Below are positions 23,179 to 25,095 of a stretch of DNA of 25,095 nucleotides, in pieces. Position 1 is the stretch's first letter, and each line of letters starts with the position of its first letter. Source of the stretch: Paludibacter sp. UBA5753. GTDB taxonomy: Bacteria > Bacteroidota > Bacteroidia > Bacteroidales > Paludibacteraceae. Made by a program: the position numbers and the translations under genes. Location of the stretch: contig DIFH01000144.1 of the NCBI GenBank assembly GCA_002427615.1, forward strand, positions 33,081 through 58,175, read 5' to 3'. The notes beneath the pieces are model-generated. The model had not been told where the DNA came from. It saw only the letters and a program-made list of their open reading frames with translations, and made no database searches.

Positions 23179-23294
23179 TAACATAACAATCAACTAAATG
23201 GCTGATTATTATCAAATTTATTAGGATGCTGAGTAGTTACTCTGATTTATTCCCTGTTTCTTTGGTTTGTTTTTTGAATTTGACAATAAAATGT

Positions 23295-23372
23295 TTAGTC
23301 TACCTGGAATTTATAGAGGGAAGAGAAAATTTCAACTGATTCGGATAATAACATTACGTCAACGAAACTCAT
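23295..23372 (-). CDS. 25-codon ORF overlapping the radical SAM stop codon
   Basis: The ATG at 23372 overlaps the radical SAM stop codon in an ATGA junction, so ribosomes finishing the enzyme could re-start here. The product, MSFVDVMLLSESVEIFSSLY plus KFQVD, is short, acidic and hydrophobic, with no Cys and no recognisable domain. It ends 55 nt before the repeat module at 23223-23240. It may be a small peptide linked to the enzyme, the remaining start of a deleted third gene, or chance. Nothing in the sequence alone proves translation. Confidence 0.35.
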   Translation of the reverse strand: MSFVDVMLLSESVEIFSSLYKFQVD

Positions 23373-24811
23373 ACTTTTATTTTTTCTTTTACAAGATATT
23401 CTTCTTCCCAAACAGGTTCAGTCATCTTACTTAATTCTTCATCATATTTGACCAAATTTTCGTAATATTCTGGGTCATGAAGGATTTCGTCAGCAATTGA
23501 GTCGGAACCCTTCGTGTCTGAAGTTATGATGTTTTCTTTGAAATTTTTATAATGATCGCGGATAGAGCAAGGCATAAGTAAATTATTGGGATTTTTTCTG
23601 TTTTCCAGTTGTGTTTTATTTTGCCATTCCCGTCCGTTTTTCATGAAATCGGAATTCAAAGCATCCCAAAGTGTTTTTCCTTCAGCATAAATTCTGTTAA
23701 TATTATCAACAGTGTAAGGCACAAAAACACAAGGCATTATATCGCCATTCCAGTCAATATAACAGTAGCCTCCCATGCGTCCGTACGCAATGCATCCATC
23801 CGTGAGAACACCGCTGTTCCAGAAATCGGCGACAGGATATTTTCTTTCTTTGGTTAGTTGTTCCCATTTACGGTAAAGTTTAAGTCTCGCTTCGGGGGTA
23901 GGCACTGCTTCAAATGCCGCTTTACCGCGCCCGATTGGCATAACATGGAATAACCACATAAAAGAGGCTCCTTGTTCGTCAAAATAGTACTTGTAAAATT
24001 CGTCTGATAACAAAACATCTGTGTTTTCGTTGCTTGCAGTAACCGAAATTATAAATGGCAGACCTATACTCCTCAGATTTTCAAATGCCTGAAGAATTTT
24101 TTTATGAACCCCTTGTCCTCTTCTGTGATCGGTCTCCTTTTCAAACCCTTCTACTGAAATAGCAGGAATTGCATTTTCCAATTGATATAATTTTCCTGCT
24201 ATTTCTTTGTTGATTAAAGTCCCATTGGTATAAAACATGAAGAAAATATCAGGGTATTTTTGGAACAAATCGAATAAAGTATTATCTCCATCCCTATACA
24301 ATAAAGGTTCCCCTCCGCTCAAAACAATAAAGCGACCTCCGGTTTCATCCCGAAAATCCTTTACAATCCGGTCGAGCACCTCATACGATAAGTGTGGCAC
24401 CGTCTTACTGTCGCTATTGGCATAACAATTCGTACATTGAAGATTACAACGTTGTGTAGGAGATATGACCAAGAAACTGGGGGGTTGGATGCCGTATTTT
24501 AACGCGAATTTATTTCTCTCCCTTTGATAAGCTTCAATATCGGCATGAAATGCACCAGTAACCAACACATCGAGCAAGCGGTCAACGCTCTGTTTTGAGA
24601 TGTATTTTTTGTCAATGTTTACTATGACTCGGTTAATCAATGTGGTTGCCCACTCATATTTCTTGATTCTTATAGTTTTCATACTCGGACTATCACCTTC
24701 TACAATTTTTTTGTAAAGTTGTGAATCCACTTGACTAGCGATCAATTTTCGACCTAACTTAAAACCATACAATGATTTTATTGCTCTTAAATTAATGTTT
24801 TTGTTGTTCAT
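23369..24811 (-). CDS. Radical SAM/SPASM-domain protein
   Basis: A 480-residue radical SAM enzyme. The CxxxCxxC cluster is Cys122, Cys126 and Cys129 (QRCNLQCTNCY), followed by GGEP (166-169) and the usual TIM-barrel strands. The C-terminal part has Cys340, Cys350, Cys361 and Cys415 (GCIAYGRMGGYC, DIMPC, LLMPC) in a SPASM-like arrangement that would bind auxiliary Fe-S clusters. A 120-residue N-terminal extension of helical character precedes the core. SPASM enzymes often modify peptides, but other substrates occur, so the reaction is unknown. A 40-codon ORF ends in an ATGA overlap with its start and resembles residues 8-35; a 25-codon ORF starts in an ATGA overlap with its stop. The locus lies between inverted repeats at 23223-23240 and 24995-25012. 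Confidence 0.92.
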   Translation of the reverse strand: MNNKNINLRAIKSLYGFKLGRKLIASQVDSQLYKKIVEGDSPSMKTIRIKKYEWATTLINRVIVNIDKKYISKQSVDRLLDVLVTGAFHADIEAYQRERNKFALKYGIQPPSFLVISPTQRCNLQCTNCYANSDSKTVPHLSYEVLDRIVKDFRDETGGRFIVLSGGEPLLYRDGDNTLFDLFQKYPDIFFMFYTNGTLINKEIAGKLYQLENAIPAISVEGFEKETDHRRGQGVHKKILQAFENLRSIGLPFIISVTASNENTDVLLSDEFYKYYFDEQGASFMWLFHVMPIGRGKAAFEAVPTPEARLKLYRKWEQLTKERKYPVADFWNSGVLTDGCIAYGRMGGYCYIDWNGDIMPCVFVPYTVDNINRIYAEGKTLWDALNSDFMKNGREWQNKTQLENRKNPNNLLMPCSIRDHYKNFKENIITSDTKGSDSIADEILHDPEYYENLVKYDEELSKMTEPVWEEEYLVKEKIKV

Positions 24812-24930
24812 GATTTTTTTTCTTTAAGTTGAACATTATAAATTTGAGTATTCCGTTGATTGGCAATAAAGTTTCTTCTCAATTTAAAGCCATACATCGA
24901 CTTTAATAATTTAAGAGTATTATTTTCCAT
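24808..24930 (-). CDS. 40-residue protein coupled to the radical SAM gene
   Basis: The ATG at 24930 opens a 40-codon frame whose TGA overlaps the ATG of the radical SAM gene (ATGA), so the two are probably translationally coupled. The product begins MENNTLKLLKSMYGFKLRRN and ends in a lysine-rich tail KEKKS. Residues 6-33 align without gaps to residues 8-35 of the enzyme with 14 of 28 identities, including the shared YGFKL. The DNA is less alike than the protein (for example TATGGC versus TATGGT), so the duplication is not recent. It could be a partner or substrate peptide, or the surviving start of a deleted tandem paralogue. No Cys, no signal peptide and no known family. Confidence 0.6.
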   Translation of the reverse strand: MENNTLKLLKSMYGFKLRRNFIANQRNTQIYNVQLKEKKS

Positions 24931-24994
24931 GAAAATTTATGTTTCAAGATTAAAAGAATACAATTCAAACACTTGTTTTTACGGTTTATGATGT

Positions 24995-25012
24995 GTAACT
25001 ACACAGCACCCT
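24995..25012. repeat. 18-bp repeat, inverted partner of 23223-23240
   Basis: GTAACTACACAGCACCCT is the reverse complement of AGGGTGCTGTGTAGTTAC, which matches 23223-23240 at 16 of 18 bases and 211-228 closely as well. With the copy at 23223-23240 it brackets the radical SAM locus as an inverted pair about 1.75 kb apart. Confidence 0.6.
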
Positions 25013-25022
25013 TTATTTTTAT

Positions 25023-25071
25023 AACCTTTTGATTTTCAGTTCGACAAAGTCGAACTGAAAATCAAAAGGTT
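25023..25071. repeat. 49-nt perfect hairpin
   Basis: AACCTTTTGATTTTCAGTTC plus GAC (25023-25045) pairs exactly with 25049-25071 around an AAA loop, a 23-bp stem. The left-end hairpin at 160-192 shares the GATTTTCAGTTC/GAACTGAAAATC core. It could end transcription of a gene beyond the window edge, or be a repeat element; adjoining 25071-25095 form a further TGGGGGAT/ATCCCCCA stem. Confidence 0.7.
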
Positions 25072-25095
25072 GGGGGATTGTTTCATTATCCCCCA

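Larger units (their letters stand above)
22889..23294. other. Gene-free spacer between metG and the radical SAM locus
   Basis: Apart from the metG leader (22889-22980) and a -7-like box (22987-22994), no protein-coding frame is credible here. The centre is repeat DNA: 23088-23128 is the inverted copy of the left-end 41-nt module with the GCCAC/GTGGC hairpin, 23128-23178 a related module, and 23223-23240 an AGGATGCTGAGTAGTTAC motif. The rest is AT-rich sequence without features I can name. Confidence 0.6.

Noticed and set aside
23291..23434. Plus-strand ORF starting MFSLPGIYRGKRKF
   Set aside because: It is antisense to the end of the radical SAM gene and becomes low-complexity Phe/Tyr; no support as a gene.
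23088..25071. Composite transposon around the radical SAM gene
   Set aside because: No transposase and no target-site duplication is visible; the inverted repeats are short and have a third copy elsewhere, so only a cassette-like boundary is claimed.
1..25095. tRNA, rRNA or CRISPR array
   Set aside because: No cloverleaf with CCA end, no rRNA-like segment and no regularly spaced direct repeats were found; the repeated sequences are dispersed hairpins.

Overview
The window looks like chromosomal DNA from a member of the Bacteroidota, most likely Bacteroidales. The reasons are the AT-rich spacers, several spacers carrying the TAnnTTTG -7 promoter type, lipoproteins with N-terminal lipoboxes, a CHU_C/FlgD-like C-terminal domain on a secreted protein, a GldA-type ABC ATPase, DUF6249 and DUF5009 proteins, and the lack of obvious Shine-Dalgarno sites. 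Species cannot be named from this stretch. Apart from asd and the DUF6249 gene, every confident gene is on the minus strand. No tRNA, rRNA, CRISPR array or intact transposase was seen.

Layout. 1-370 is a mosaic of short hairpin repeats. 371-2061 holds trpS and an Lrp/AsnC regulator with a palindrome at its start. 2198-5210 is a tandem FKBP cluster: one cytoplasmic enzyme, one exported enzyme, one lipoprotein enzyme and one lipoprotein with only the N-terminal domain, closed by a 17-bp terminator stem. 5420-7204 is a secreted multidomain LTD protein, divergent from asd (7336-8346). 8492-9134 holds a DUF6249 membrane protein followed by what looks like a decayed ECF sigma factor; a lipoprotein gene converges on it. 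9973-11628 is rbfA plus a LolE-type permease. 11682-15185 has cysS flanked by two accessory-type genes, a RhuM-family protein and an AAA_14/DUF4143 ATPase whose leader carries a 19-bp perfect inverted repeat. 15329-20491 holds ruvB, gldA, pssA, dtd, a YjbR-like gene and a DUF5009 acyltransferase. 20511-22888 holds a truncated LTA-synthase-like fragment and metG.

The most unusual locus is 23295-24930. A radical SAM/SPASM gene has a 40-codon ORF in front and a 25-codon ORF behind, each joined to it by an ATGA stop/start overlap. The upstream mini-protein matches the first 35 residues of the enzyme at about half of positions. The locus lies between inverted copies of an 18-bp repeat and is edged by hairpin repeats also found at the left end of the window. 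It may be a peptide-modifying or peptide-partnered enzyme operon, or the remains of a tandem rSAM duplication.

A second theme is a family of short G/C-rich hairpin repeats (core like CTAAATCCCCCAAAGGGGA) scattered through the spacers. One copy lies inside the pssA reading frame and supplies part of its N-terminus. Housekeeping translation functions are well represented (trpS, cysS, metG, dtd, rbfA), and three loci show gene decay.
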